Shown: piece by piece, positions 7,949-13,616 of the stretch
Position numbering within the stretch: the first letter of the stretch is position 1
How the letters are laid out: each line of letters starts with the position of its first letter
NCBI GenBank assembly: GCA_028690555.1
Contig: JAQVBA010000016.1
Coordinates: 1 to 19,504 of the forward strand
Source: Acholeplasmataceae bacterium
GTDB taxonomy: Bacteria > Bacillota_I > Bacilli_A > Acholeplasmatales > Acholeplasmataceae
Direction: 5' to 3'
Length of the DNA stretch: 19,504 nt
Position numbers and translations under genes: made by a program
Notes under the pieces: generated by a model
What the model saw: the letters and a program-made list of their open reading frames with translations, nothing else
What the model was told of the DNA's origin: nothing
The model's database searches: none

Positions 7949-8098
7949 ATGCGCGAGAAAATAATTCTAGTATGTTCCGAATGCTTGAGTCGTAATTATA
8001 CGACAACCAAAAATAAACAGACACAGAAAGAACGCATCGAAGTATCGAAGTTCTGTCCACGCTGTAACAAGCATACCATACACAAGGAAAGCAAATAG
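7949..8098 (+). CDS. rpmG: 50S ribosomal protein L33 (zinc-binding type)
   Basis: A 49-residue gene starting MREKIILVCSECLSRNY and ending in the KFCPRCNKHTIHKESK segment. The two pairs CSEC and CPRC form the zinc ribbon of the Cys-containing L33 type, as opposed to the zinc-free paralogue that many Firmicutes also carry. L33 is a small protein of the large ribosomal subunit near the E site. AGGTGG lies 7 bases before the ATG. The stop codon overlaps the ribosome-binding site of secE, and rpmG-secE-nusG forms the usual compact operon. Confidence 0.95.
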   Translation: MREKIILVCSECLSRNYTTTKNKQTQKERIEVSKFCPRCNKHTIHKESK

Positions 8099-8107
8099 GA
8101 GGCTTTT

Positions 8108-8527
8108 ATGGCAATCAAACAAAAACCAGTTGAGCAAAAAAGTAAGTTGCTCGAAGTACTAACCACAGAATATAAGTGGGAAAATTTATTATTAGGTATT
8201 CTAGCAACCATATCTGCAGCACTTGCACTCATGATTATCAGTGGAAATGTGTTGTTACAAATTGATCCTAATTTTCCAATCCTTGGCCAAGGTAACAATG
8301 GTTTAATCTTCGCTTGGGTTCTTTTCGCAATTTCAATTTTCGGATTAATCTTAGTAATTTACCCATTCATTTTACCAGCCATTCCTGAACTTAAAAAGAT
8401 TACATGGCCAACATTTCCTAAGTTTTTAGATCATGCAACACGCACGTTAATCTTTATCTTTATCGTTACAGGATTTATCTTGATTTATAACTTCCTTATC
8501 TTACGTTTACTCGGTGGTATTCTATGA
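8108..8527 (+). CDS. secE: Preprotein translocase subunit SecE (long, three-segment form)
   Basis: 139-residue membrane protein of the SecYEG channel. The essential core is at the C-terminus: the amphipathic ELKKITWPTFPKFLDHA segment (about 93-110), then the final membrane helix. Two extra membrane segments lie upstream (about 24-52 and 64-88). The protein therefore has the three-helix layout known from E. coli (127 residues) rather than the roughly 60-residue single-helix SecE of Bacillus. AGGAGG overlapping the rpmG stop serves the ATG. The last bases overlap nusG (ATGA), the conserved secE-nusG pairing, which supports the call despite low similarity at the N-terminus. Confidence 0.93.
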   Translation: MAIKQKPVEQKSKLLEVLTTEYKWENLLLGILATISAALALMIISGNVLLQIDPNFPILGQGNNGLIFAWVLFAISIFGLILVIYPFILPAIPELKKITWPTFPKFLDHATRTLIFIFIVTGFILIYNFLILRLLGGIL

Positions 8528-9063
8528 GTAAAGCTGTGAGATGGTATATCATTCAAACCTATTCAGGGTATGAAAATGCCGTCAAAACTGACCTTTTACG
8601 CCGTGTAGAAAGTATGGGAATGTCTGACTATATCTTCCGTGTCGTTGTTCCTGAAGAAACGGTGATTGAGAAAAAAGCAGACGGAAAAGAAAAAGAAAAA
8701 GTTAAACAACTTTTTCCTGGATACGTTTTTGTTGAAATGATGGTTACAGATGAATCATGGTTCGTTGTGAGAAATACACCAAGAGTTACAGGTTTCTTAG
8801 GTTCTTCAGGTGGAGGAACGAAGCCAGTCCCTCTAGCACCAGATGAAATTAACCAAATTCTATTAAAAGTTGGTATTATTACAAAACCTACATACGATCA
8901 TTTACTTGGTAAAACAGTTGAAGTTATATCAGGCACGTGGTTAGGACTCAAAGGCGAAGTCGTGAGTGTGGACAATGACCAAGAAAAAATCATTGTTGAT
9001 CTCGATTTATTCGGACGTGCAACACCTACTGAATTTGACGTATTAGAAGTTAAGGAACTCTAG
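8524..9063 (+). CDS. nusG: Transcription elongation factor NusG
   Basis: 179 residues, the usual length. The N-terminal NGN domain begins WYIIQTYSGYENAVKTDLL and includes the LFPGYVFVEM strand that binds the RNA polymerase clamp. The C-terminal KOW domain is seen in GKTVEVISGTWLGLKGEV. NusG joins the two sides of the polymerase cleft, and the KOW domain can contact Rho or ribosomal protein S10. It starts within the last codons of secE (ATGA overlap), so translation is coupled. The final codons (EVKEL and the stop) are also part of the left arm and loop of the downstream terminator. Confidence 0.97.
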   Translation: MSKAVRWYIIQTYSGYENAVKTDLLRRVESMGMSDYIFRVVVPEETVIEKKADGKEKEKVKQLFPGYVFVEMMVTDESWFVVRNTPRVTGFLGSSGGGTKPVPLAPDEINQILLKVGIITKPTYDHLLGKTVEVISGTWLGLKGEVVSVDNDQEKIIVDLDLFGRATPTEFDVLEVKEL

Positions 9064-9081
9064 TTCTTAACTTCTTTTTTT
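9046..9081 (+). terminator. Terminator built into the 3' end of nusG
   Basis: GAAGTTAAGGAAC (9046-9058) pairs with GTTCTTAACTTC (9063-9074) through 12 base pairs with one bulged G. The loop is TCTA, followed by seven T (9075-9081). The left arm encodes the last nusG residues and the TAG stop begins in the loop. The T tract overlaps the stop codon of the convergent downstream gene. Confidence 0.92.
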
Positions 9082-9931
9082 ATGCCTCAATCAGGAGTAT
9101 GATTTTTATATTTACCGGATCAATGATATATTGTATATTTTGTTCGCTAAAAATAGGAACGTGTTGATCAGTAAGTCTTCTTGCAAAAGCAATATATTTT
9201 GATTTTGGGATGTAGAGACTCATCTCTTTTAATCCCACTTGCTTAGGTTTACAAATTGGAGCTCCTTTTTGCCAAGTGTTTAAACCAATATGGTGATGAT
9301 AACCTTGGTCGGATAGAAACAAAGCACTTTCCATATAGGTTTGAGTAATCTCAAATCCAATGGCTTGATGATAAAAATGATTTGCCTCATCGAGCGAGTT
9401 CACATGAAGGTGCATATGCCCTAAAATGGTTTGATCAGAAATTTGATCATAAGGAAGTCCATCATCATTTTTCATCAGATGGTCAATATCTAAAGGTAAA
9501 GTGACCATTTGTAATTGATCATTTTCTTTTGGCCACACTGAAGAATCCTGATCAATATAAATTTCAATACCATTTCCATTGGGGTCATCAAGATAAATCG
9601 CTAAACTTACACCATGATCGGATGCTCCTGTGATCGGATAGCGTGAAGATGCTAATTGGCGAACGGTTCTAGCAAGTTCTTTCTCTGATGGGAGAAGTAA
9701 TGCAAAGTGATATAATCCTAAAGTAATGTCTTGTAAAAGTGCATTTCGATCTTCAATCAAATGAATAATCGTGTCTTGATGGTTTGCACCAAATCCGATT
9801 TTTTGTTTATCTTGATAGGTTACTGAAAGTTTTAAGATATCCCTATAAAATTCTATGGATCGAGATAAATCTTTGACAAGTAATGTAAGGGATGTGAAAT
9901 GCATCGTTTCATGATTATGATAATTTGTCAT
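9080..9931 (-). CDS. Two-domain VOC-family protein, CatE-like (glyoxalase/extradiol dioxygenase superfamily)
   Basis: I place the start at position 9931: the ATG is preceded by GGAGGTG on the minus strand, and the longer open frame upstream (an AT-rich, hydrophobic stretch) has no such site. This gives 283 residues, close to Bacillus CatE/YfiE (about 285). Two VOC modules are visible: FTSLTLLVKDLSRSIEFYRD (N) and GHMHLHVNSLDEANHFYHQ (C). Candidate metal ligands are His75 and Glu123 (GIEIYID) in the first, and His172-176 and His212-214 in the second. The last strand of the second module (DPVNIKIILL) has Ile where the usual metal-binding Glu would stand. Substrate is unknown: thiol, aldehyde or catechol detoxification are all possible. 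It is the only minus-strand gene here, divergent from the DsbA-like gene and convergent with nusG. Confidence 0.82.
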   Translation of the reverse strand: MTNYHNHETMHFTSLTLLVKDLSRSIEFYRDILKLSVTYQDKQKIGFGANHQDTIIHLIEDRNALLQDITLGLYHFALLLPSEKELARTVRQLASSRYPITGASDHGVSLAIYLDDPNGNGIEIYIDQDSSVWPKENDQLQMVTLPLDIDHLMKNDDGLPYDQISDQTILGHMHLHVNSLDEANHFYHQAIGFEITQTYMESALFLSDQGYHHHIGLNTWQKGAPICKPKQVGLKEMSLYIPKSKYIAFARRLTDQHVPIFSEQNIQYIIDPVNIKIILLIEA

Positions 9932-9952
9932 CTTATACACCTCCAGCCTCAT

Positions 9953-9980
9953 TTTATATGAAATTTGAAATTTGCAACAA
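9953..9980 (-). promoter_or_regulatory. Candidate promoter of the VOC gene
   Basis: On the minus strand TTGTTG (9975-9980) and TATAAA (9953-9958) are separated by 16 bases, about 20 bases before the ribosome-binding site. The spacer carries a repeat of AAATTT either side of one base. Moderate match only. Confidence 0.45.
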
Positions 9981-10058
9981 ATTATGGCTGTAAAAGCGAA
10001 TAATATGTTAAAAAAATTAAAAAAGTAAAGCATAAATGAAGATTTATTAGATGTAACA

Positions 10059-10067
10059 TGCTATAAT
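10059..10067 (+). promoter_or_regulatory. Extended -10 promoter of the DsbA-like gene
   Basis: TGC-TATAAT (10059-10067) is a consensus extended -10 with no evident -35. Transcription would begin near 10074. This excludes the in-frame ATG at 10068 as the start and supports the ATG at 10092 or 10095. Confidence 0.65.
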
Positions 10068-10094
10068 ATGAGCGAAAATATGGAGGATTTAATG

Positions 10095-10802
10095 ATGAAA
10101 ATAGAAATTTGGTCAGATTTTGCATGTCCGTTTTGTTACATTGGAAAAACACGTTTTGAACAAGCTTTAAGTGAATTTAAGCATAAGAATAAGATTGAAG
10201 TCGTCTATAAAGCTTATCAACTGAATCCAAATGCGCCAACAAAAATGACAAAAGATGCATACGAAACGTTTGCTGAAGGTCATGGTATGACAAAAGAACA
10301 AGCAAAACAAAGATTTGATATGTTTACTCAAAATGCAAAAACAGTTGGATTAGAATATCGTTATGACATCATTCAAATGACAAATACATTTGATGCACAC
10401 CGTCTTGCAAAATGGGCGAATACATTAAAAAAAGAAGATGAAATCACAGCACGTTTCATGAAGGCTTATTTTACAGAAGGAAAAAATCTTGCAGATCATG
10501 AGACATTGATTCATTTGGTTGAAGAATTAGGCTTAGATCCTAAAGAAGCAAAGAAAATCTTAACATCGAAAGATTATGCGGATGAAGTTTATAACCAAAT
10601 TCAAGAAGCACGTCAAATTGGTGTTCAAGGTGTCCCATTCTTTGTTTTAAATCGTAAATATGGTATCTCTGGAGCACAAGCTAAAGAATACTTTACACAA
10701 GCACTTGAACAAATATGGAAAGAAGAAAATCCACTTGAAGTCTTAGGTGATCAAGATGAATCTCAATCTTGTGACCATGACGAATGTGGCGTTGATTTAT
10801 AA
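10095..10802 (+). CDS. FrnE-like DsbA-family thiol-disulfide oxidoreductase
   Basis: 235 residues. Starts possible in frame are ATG 10068, 10092 and 10095. The GGAGG at 10082-10086 sits 8 bases from 10095, and 10068 lies at the promoter -10, so 10095 is preferred. The protein begins with a thioredoxin-fold strand and active site SDFACPFCYIG (Cys11, Cys14), has a helical insertion with the FrnE-type FDAHRLAKWA motif, and shows the cis-proline loop GVQGVPFFVL (Pro181). There is no signal peptide, so it should act in the cytoplasm. FrnE/YwbO-type proteins are linked to redox stress; the native substrate is unknown. The C-terminus ends with SCDHDECGVDL (Cys226, Cys231), an acidic Cys/His tail that could bind metal or form a second redox pair. 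Confidence 0.9.
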   Translation: MKIEIWSDFACPFCYIGKTRFEQALSEFKHKNKIEVVYKAYQLNPNAPTKMTKDAYETFAEGHGMTKEQAKQRFDMFTQNAKTVGLEYRYDIIQMTNTFDAHRLAKWANTLKKEDEITARFMKAYFTEGKNLADHETLIHLVEELGLDPKEAKKILTSKDYADEVYNQIQEARQIGVQGVPFFVLNRKYGISGAQAKEYFTQALEQIWKEENPLEVLGDQDESQSCDHDECGVDL

Positions 10803-10804
10803 AG

Positions 10805-10828
10805 ATACCCGAATTGGGTATTTTTTTT
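10805..10828 (+). terminator. Terminator after the DsbA-like gene
   Basis: ATACCC (10805-10810), loop GAATT, GGGTAT (10816-10821) and a run of eight T (10821-10828), 2 bases after the stop codon. Confidence 0.88.
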
Positions 10829-10836
10829 GTTATAAT
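10828..10836 (+). promoter_or_regulatory. Extended -10 promoter of the YccF gene
   Basis: TGT-TATAAT (10828-10836) begins on the last T of the preceding terminator. No -35 is recognisable because that region is the terminator stem. The predicted start near 10843 leaves a leader of about 14 bases to the ATG. Confidence 0.6.
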
Positions 10837-10856
10837 ATAAGAAAAGGAGGGTTATG

Positions 10857-11213
10857 ATGCGTTTATTAGGTAATATTATTTGGTTTATTTTAGGTGGATT
10901 GATTGCTGCAATCCTATGGTTTATTTTAGGTCTACTCCTTTCAGTAACCATCATTGGAATTCCTTTAGGAAAACAGTGTTTTAAATTCGCTGGATTAATT
11001 CTTTTTCCTTTCGGTAAAGACGTTGACATTGACTTTTCAAAACATCCAATTGCAAACATCATTTGGGCTCTACTTGTTGGATGGGAAATGGCACTTGGAT
11101 ATCTAGGCATAGCCGTATTTTTCTTCATTACAATCATCGGGATCCCCTTCGGAATTCAATGGTTTAAACTCGCTCAACTCGCATTATTACCCTTTGGTGC
11201 AAAAATCAGATAA
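10857..11213 (+). CDS. YccF-family (DUF307) inner-membrane protein
   Basis: 118 residues, strongly hydrophobic. Two adjacent ATG codons exist (10854, 10857); AGGAGG at 10845-10850 is 6 bases from the second, which I choose. The protein is an internal duplication. Each half has a membrane helix (NIIWFILGGLIAAILWFILG; NIIWALLVGWEMALGYLGI) followed by the family signature: TIIGIPLGKQCFKFAGLILF then PFGKDV in the first, TIIGIPFGIQWFKLAQLALL then PFGAKI in the second. This matches YccF. The molecular function is not established, and nothing here tells more. It has its own promoter and no hairpin terminator before the rplK promoter. Confidence 0.88.
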   Translation: MRLLGNIIWFILGGLIAAILWFILGLLLSVTIIGIPLGKQCFKFAGLILFPFGKDVDIDFSKHPIANIIWALLVGWEMALGYLGIAVFFFITIIGIPFGIQWFKLAQLALLPFGAKIR

Positions 11214-11227
11214 TCCTGTGTTTTTTG

Positions 11228-11256
11228 TTGACATTAGGGGTCTTTAATGATAGAAT
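11228..11256 (+). promoter_or_regulatory. Consensus promoter of rplK-rplA
   Basis: TTGACA (11228-11233), exactly 17 bases, then TAGAAT (11251-11256). This is the best vegetative promoter match in the window, suiting ribosomal protein genes. The start near 11263 gives a leader of about 73 bases. Confidence 0.85.
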
Positions 11257-11264
11257 AATCTCGC

Positions 11265-11315
11265 GTGTGAAAACACACCATAGTGGAAGAAGAAATTCAT
11301 ACCACATACTTATGT
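11265..11315 (+). promoter_or_regulatory. Structured 5' leader of rplK, possible L1-binding element
   Basis: Three small hairpins follow the predicted start. The first is GTGTG-AAAA-CACAC (11265-11278). The second has outer stem GTGG (11283-11286)/CCAC (11302-11305), inner stem GAA/TTC with a GAAA tetraloop, and unpaired bases on both sides. The third is ACAT/ATGT (11304-11315). The middle one has the two-helix, internal-loop layout of L1-binding sites and resembles the element before rplA. Autoregulation by L1 is inferred. Confidence 0.45.
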
Positions 11316-11335
11316 AAAGAAGGAGGTTGTGTCTC

Positions 11336-11761
11336 ATGGCAAAAAAAGTGGTAAAAGTCGTTAAATTGCAGATTGCAGCAGGTAAAGCTAACCCAGCTCC
11401 ACCAGTCGGTCCAGCACTCGGTCAAGCACAGGTTAATATCCCAGCATTCTGTTCACAATTCAACGAAGCAACCAAAGATCAAATGGGTTTTGTTGTCCCA
11501 GTAATCATTTCAGTTTATGATGATCGGACATTTAGTTTCGTAACAAAAACCCCACCTGCAAGTGACTTACTTAAAAAAGCAGCAAACATTAAATCTGGAT
11601 CTGGTAATTCCAAGAAAGATAAAGTTGCGACGATCACTCGTGATCAAGTAAGAGAAATTGCACAACGTAAGATGCCAGACTTAAATGCGTACACCGTAGA
11701 AGCAGCAATGAAAATCATCGAAGGTACAGCACGCAATATGGGTATCTTAATTCAAGACTAA
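11336..11761 (+). CDS. rplK: 50S ribosomal protein L11
   Basis: 141 residues, the standard size. The N-terminal domain starts MAKKVVKVVKLQIAAGKANP with the conserved PPVGPALGQAQVNIPAFCSQFN segment, and the C-terminal domain binds the GTPase-centre 23S rRNA (KMPDLNAYTVEAAMKIIEGT). L11 forms the base of the factor-binding stalk with L10 and L7/L12. The ATG at 11336 is 9 bases after AGGAGG; an in-frame TTG at 11327 lies too close to that site. It is co-transcribed with rplA from the promoter at 11228-11256. Confidence 0.98.
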   Translation: MAKKVVKVVKLQIAAGKANPAPPVGPALGQAQVNIPAFCSQFNEATKDQMGFVVPVIISVYDDRTFSFVTKTPPASDLLKKAANIKSGSGNSKKDKVATITRDQVREIAQRKMPDLNAYTVEAAMKIIEGTARNMGILIQD

Positions 11762-11785
11762 TTTAGATGAATAGCTATCTAAATT
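11760..11785 (+). repeat. Intergenic hairpin between rplK and rplA
   Basis: AATTTAGAT and ATCTAAATT form a perfect 9-bp stem with an 8-base loop. The left arm begins in the rplK stop codon. No T tract follows, so it is not a simple terminator. It stacks directly against the L1-like element and may be an mRNA processing or stability structure. Confidence 0.55.
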
Positions 11786-11810
11786 GTGGGAGGATATCCC
11801 GCTAGACCAC
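11786..11810 (+). promoter_or_regulatory. L1-binding-site-like mRNA element before rplA
   Basis: GTGG (11786-11789) pairs with CCAC (11807-11810). Inside is GAGG-ATAT-CCC with a purine-containing loop CTAGA on the 3' side. This GTGGGAG...CCAC pattern resembles the L1 site of 23S rRNA and known L1 translational operators. It lies 5 bases before the AGGAGG of rplA, so bound L1 could block initiation. Confidence 0.55.
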
Positions 11811-11827
11811 ATTTTAGGAGGAAGAAT

Positions 11828-12526
11828 ATGCAAAGAGGAAAAAAATACCTTGAGGCAGCAAAACTCATCGATCGTACGGTGAAATATGCAGTTGATGAAG
11901 CAGTAAGCTTAGTCAAGAAAACCTCATTCGTGAAATTTGATGCAACAGTTGAAGCAGCGTTCCGTTTAAATCTTGATCCAAGAAAAGCAGAACAAAATTT
12001 AAGAGGTGCACTCGTTTTACCACACGGTACAGGTAAAGTTTCCAGAGTTGTTGTTATTGCACAAGGTGAAAAAGCTAAAGAAGCAGAAGCTGCTGGCGCT
12101 GATTTCGTAGGTGCAGCAGAACTCATTCAAAAAATCAGCGGTGGCTGGTTTGAGTTTGATGTGATGGTAGCAACCCCAGATATGATGGGACAACTCGGTA
12201 AACTAGGACGTATCTTAGGACCTAAAGGCTTAATGCCAAACCCTAAGACTGGAACAGTGACTATGGATGTTGAAAAAGCAGTCCATGAAATTAAAAATGG
12301 TAAGATCGAATACCGAACAGACAAAGTTGGAAACATTCATGCCCCAATCGGACGTGTATCGTTTACAGAAGGTCAATTAAAAGAAAATCTTAAAACACTC
12401 TATGATCAACTTGCTCGTATCAAACCAACGACAGTTAAAGGTACATATATGAAGAACATTACCGTGTCTTCAAGTATGGGTCCTGGCGTAAGAGTCGATG
12501 AAGACTCATTAAAAAACGCTAAATAA
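11828..12526 (+). CDS. rplA: 50S ribosomal protein L1
   Basis: 232 residues, typical for bacterial L1, which forms the mobile stalk that releases E-site tRNA and often represses its own operon. The ATG at 11828 is 6 bases after AGGAGG. An in-frame GTG at 11786 belongs to the leader element and would add unrelated residues. Recognisable blocks are RGKKYLEAAKLID at the start, FRLNLDPRKAEQNLRG, VLPHGTGK, GLMPNPKTGTVT and the C-terminal GTYMKNITVSSSMGPGVRVD. It follows rplK in the same operon. Confidence 0.98.
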   Translation: MQRGKKYLEAAKLIDRTVKYAVDEAVSLVKKTSFVKFDATVEAAFRLNLDPRKAEQNLRGALVLPHGTGKVSRVVVIAQGEKAKEAEAAGADFVGAAELIQKISGGWFEFDVMVATPDMMGQLGKLGRILGPKGLMPNPKTGTVTMDVEKAVHEIKNGKIEYRTDKVGNIHAPIGRVSFTEGQLKENLKTLYDQLARIKPTTVKGTYMKNITVSSSMGPGVRVDEDSLKNAK

Positions 12527-12542
12527 CAAAACATTAATTTAA

Positions 12543-12647
12543 GATGCCAAAGACAGTGGGTGCGATAACGCTTAATTTCCTACCGAGGTGAAATCAGATA
12601 CGTTTGATTCTCTCTTTTGTCTTTCTGGCATGAGAGAGTTTTATTTT
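12543..12647 (+). ncRNA. Ribosomal protein L10 leader (attenuator of rplJL)
   Basis: The sequence carries the L10-leader pattern: TGCCAAAGACAG at 12545-12556, then GTGGGTGC, TTAATTTCCTACCGAGGTG, and a closing strand TGTCTTTCTGGCA (12618-12630). The closing helix pairs 11 bases with a 2-base bulge. The 3' strand sits in the loop of a second hairpin, TCTCTC (12609-12614)/GAGAGA (12632-12637), followed by TTTTATTTT, which reads as a terminator. L10-L7/L12 complex is known to bind such leaders and reduce rplJL expression. Confidence 0.88.
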
Positions 12648-12662
12648 AAAAGGAGGCATTTC

Positions 12663-13151
12663 ATGCAAAGAGCAATCATTGAACGTAAAGCGGAAGCTGT
12701 ACGTGAACTCACAGAAAAGCTTGGACGTGCTACAACCGTTGTTGCCTTCGATTATCCTGGTCTTACCGTAGAACAATTTACTAAACTACGTGGCCAATTA
12801 AGAGAAGCTGGCTGTGAAGTCACAGTCTATAAAAACAACATTTCAAGAAGAGCATCAATCGCTGCTGGATATGAAGCATTTGCTGACCAATTAACTGGTG
12901 GTAAAGCTTTAGCGATGAGCTTTGAAGATGTTGTTGCTCCTGCAAAGATCATTTATGATTTTGCAAAGGAAAACAAGGTCGTATCAATTCAAGCAGGTAT
13001 TGTCGAAGGTAAATTTGCAGATGTTCAAGCAATTAGCGCACTTGCAACATTACCATCAAGAGAGACGTTGTTAACAATGTTAGCCGTCGGTATGTTAACA
13101 CCAATTCGCGAACTCGCTATTGGACTTAACATGATTAGTAACGAAGAATAA
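12663..13151 (+). CDS. rplJ: 50S ribosomal protein L10
   Basis: 162 residues; the ATG at 12663 is 6 bases after AGGAGG at 12651-12656. The open frame extends upstream only because it runs through the L10 leader. The start IIERKAEAVRELTEKL, the VVAFDYPGLTVEQFTKLR segment, YKNNISRRA and the C-terminal helix that holds L7/L12 dimers (LPSRETLLTMLAVGMLTPIR) are typical. L10 anchors the stalk on 23S rRNA and L11 and, as the L10-L12 complex, represses its own mRNA through the leader. Confidence 0.97.
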   Translation: MQRAIIERKAEAVRELTEKLGRATTVVAFDYPGLTVEQFTKLRGQLREAGCEVTVYKNNISRRASIAAGYEAFADQLTGGKALAMSFEDVVAPAKIIYDFAKENKVVSIQAGIVEGKFADVQAISALATLPSRETLLTMLAVGMLTPIRELAIGLNMISNEE

Positions 13152-13172
13152 TTCATTGGAGGAATAATAAAA

Positions 13173-13544
13173 ATGGCAAAACTTACAAAAGCAGCTTTTA
13201 TTGAAGCTTTAAAAGAAATGACACTACTAGAAATCAAAGACTTAGTAGATGGTTTAAAAGAAGAATTTGGAATTGATCCAACAGCAGTCGCAGCAGCTCC
13301 AGCAGCAGCCGCAGCAGCAGTTGAAGAAGAAAAGACAGAATTTAATGTCATTCTTAAGACATTTGGTGCAAACAAAATTGCAGTCATCAAAGTTGTTCGT
13401 GAAGCAACTGGTCTTGGTTTAGCAGATGCTAAAGCATTAACTGAAACTCCAGATGCACTCATTAAAGAAAATATTAAGAAGGAAGACGCAGAAGCATTAA
13501 AGCAATCTTTACAAGACGCTGGTGCAACTGTTGAAATCAAGTAA
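13173..13544 (+). CDS. rplL: 50S ribosomal protein L7/L12
   Basis: 123 residues. The N-terminal dimerisation helices (FIEALKEMTLLEIKDLVDGL) bind L10. The hinge is Ala-rich (PTAVAAAPAAAAAAV), and the C-terminal domain (KTEFNVILKTFGANKIAVIK, then GLGLADAKALTE) recruits translational GTPases. Present in several copies per ribosome. GGAGG lies 10 bases before the ATG. It is co-transcribed with rplJ and followed by a strong terminator. Confidence 0.98.
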   Translation: MAKLTKAAFIEALKEMTLLEIKDLVDGLKEEFGIDPTAVAAAPAAAAAAVEEEKTEFNVILKTFGANKIAVIKVVREATGLGLADAKALTETPDALIKENIKKEDAEALKQSLQDAGATVEIK

Positions 13545-13566
13545 TTCTTAATTACTAACGGAAAAT

Positions 13567-13593
13567 AACCTGAGAAAACATCTCGGGTTTTTT
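13567..13593 (+). terminator. Terminator of the rplJL operon
   Basis: AACCTGAGA (13567-13575), loop AAACA and TCTCGGGTT (13581-13589) form a 9-bp stem with one G-T pair and six T (13588-13593). It lies between rplL and the RsmC-like gene with no room for a clear promoter after it. Confidence 0.92.
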
Positions 13594-13616
13594 CGCTGTT
13601 GTATAGGGGGGTCACG

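Noticed and set aside
9932..10033. Extra 34 N-terminal residues on the minus-strand VOC frame, resembling a signal peptide or membrane anchor.
   Set aside because: The hydrophobic stretch is AT-rich intergenic sequence containing the promoter-like hexamers. The strong GGAGGTG site sits just before the internal ATG at 9931.
10068..10094. Upstream in-frame ATG for the DsbA-like gene.
   Set aside because: It begins immediately after the -10 TATAAT and before the likely transcription start, and has no ribosome-binding site. GGAGG at 10082-10086 serves the later ATG.
11786..11827. GTG start adding 14 residues to L1.
   Set aside because: The bases form the L1-operator-like structure and there is no upstream ribosome-binding site. 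The ATG at 11828 is well placed.
12588..12662. N-terminal extension of L10.
   Set aside because: These codons run through the L10 leader hairpins and its terminator. The conserved protein start follows AGGAGG at 12651-12656.
13025..13615. A 196-residue minus-strand open frame opposite rplJ/rplL.
   Set aside because: It is antisense to two unmistakable ribosomal protein genes, with Ala/Ser-rich composition caused by the Ala-rich L7/L12 hinge. No ribosome-binding site or family signature.
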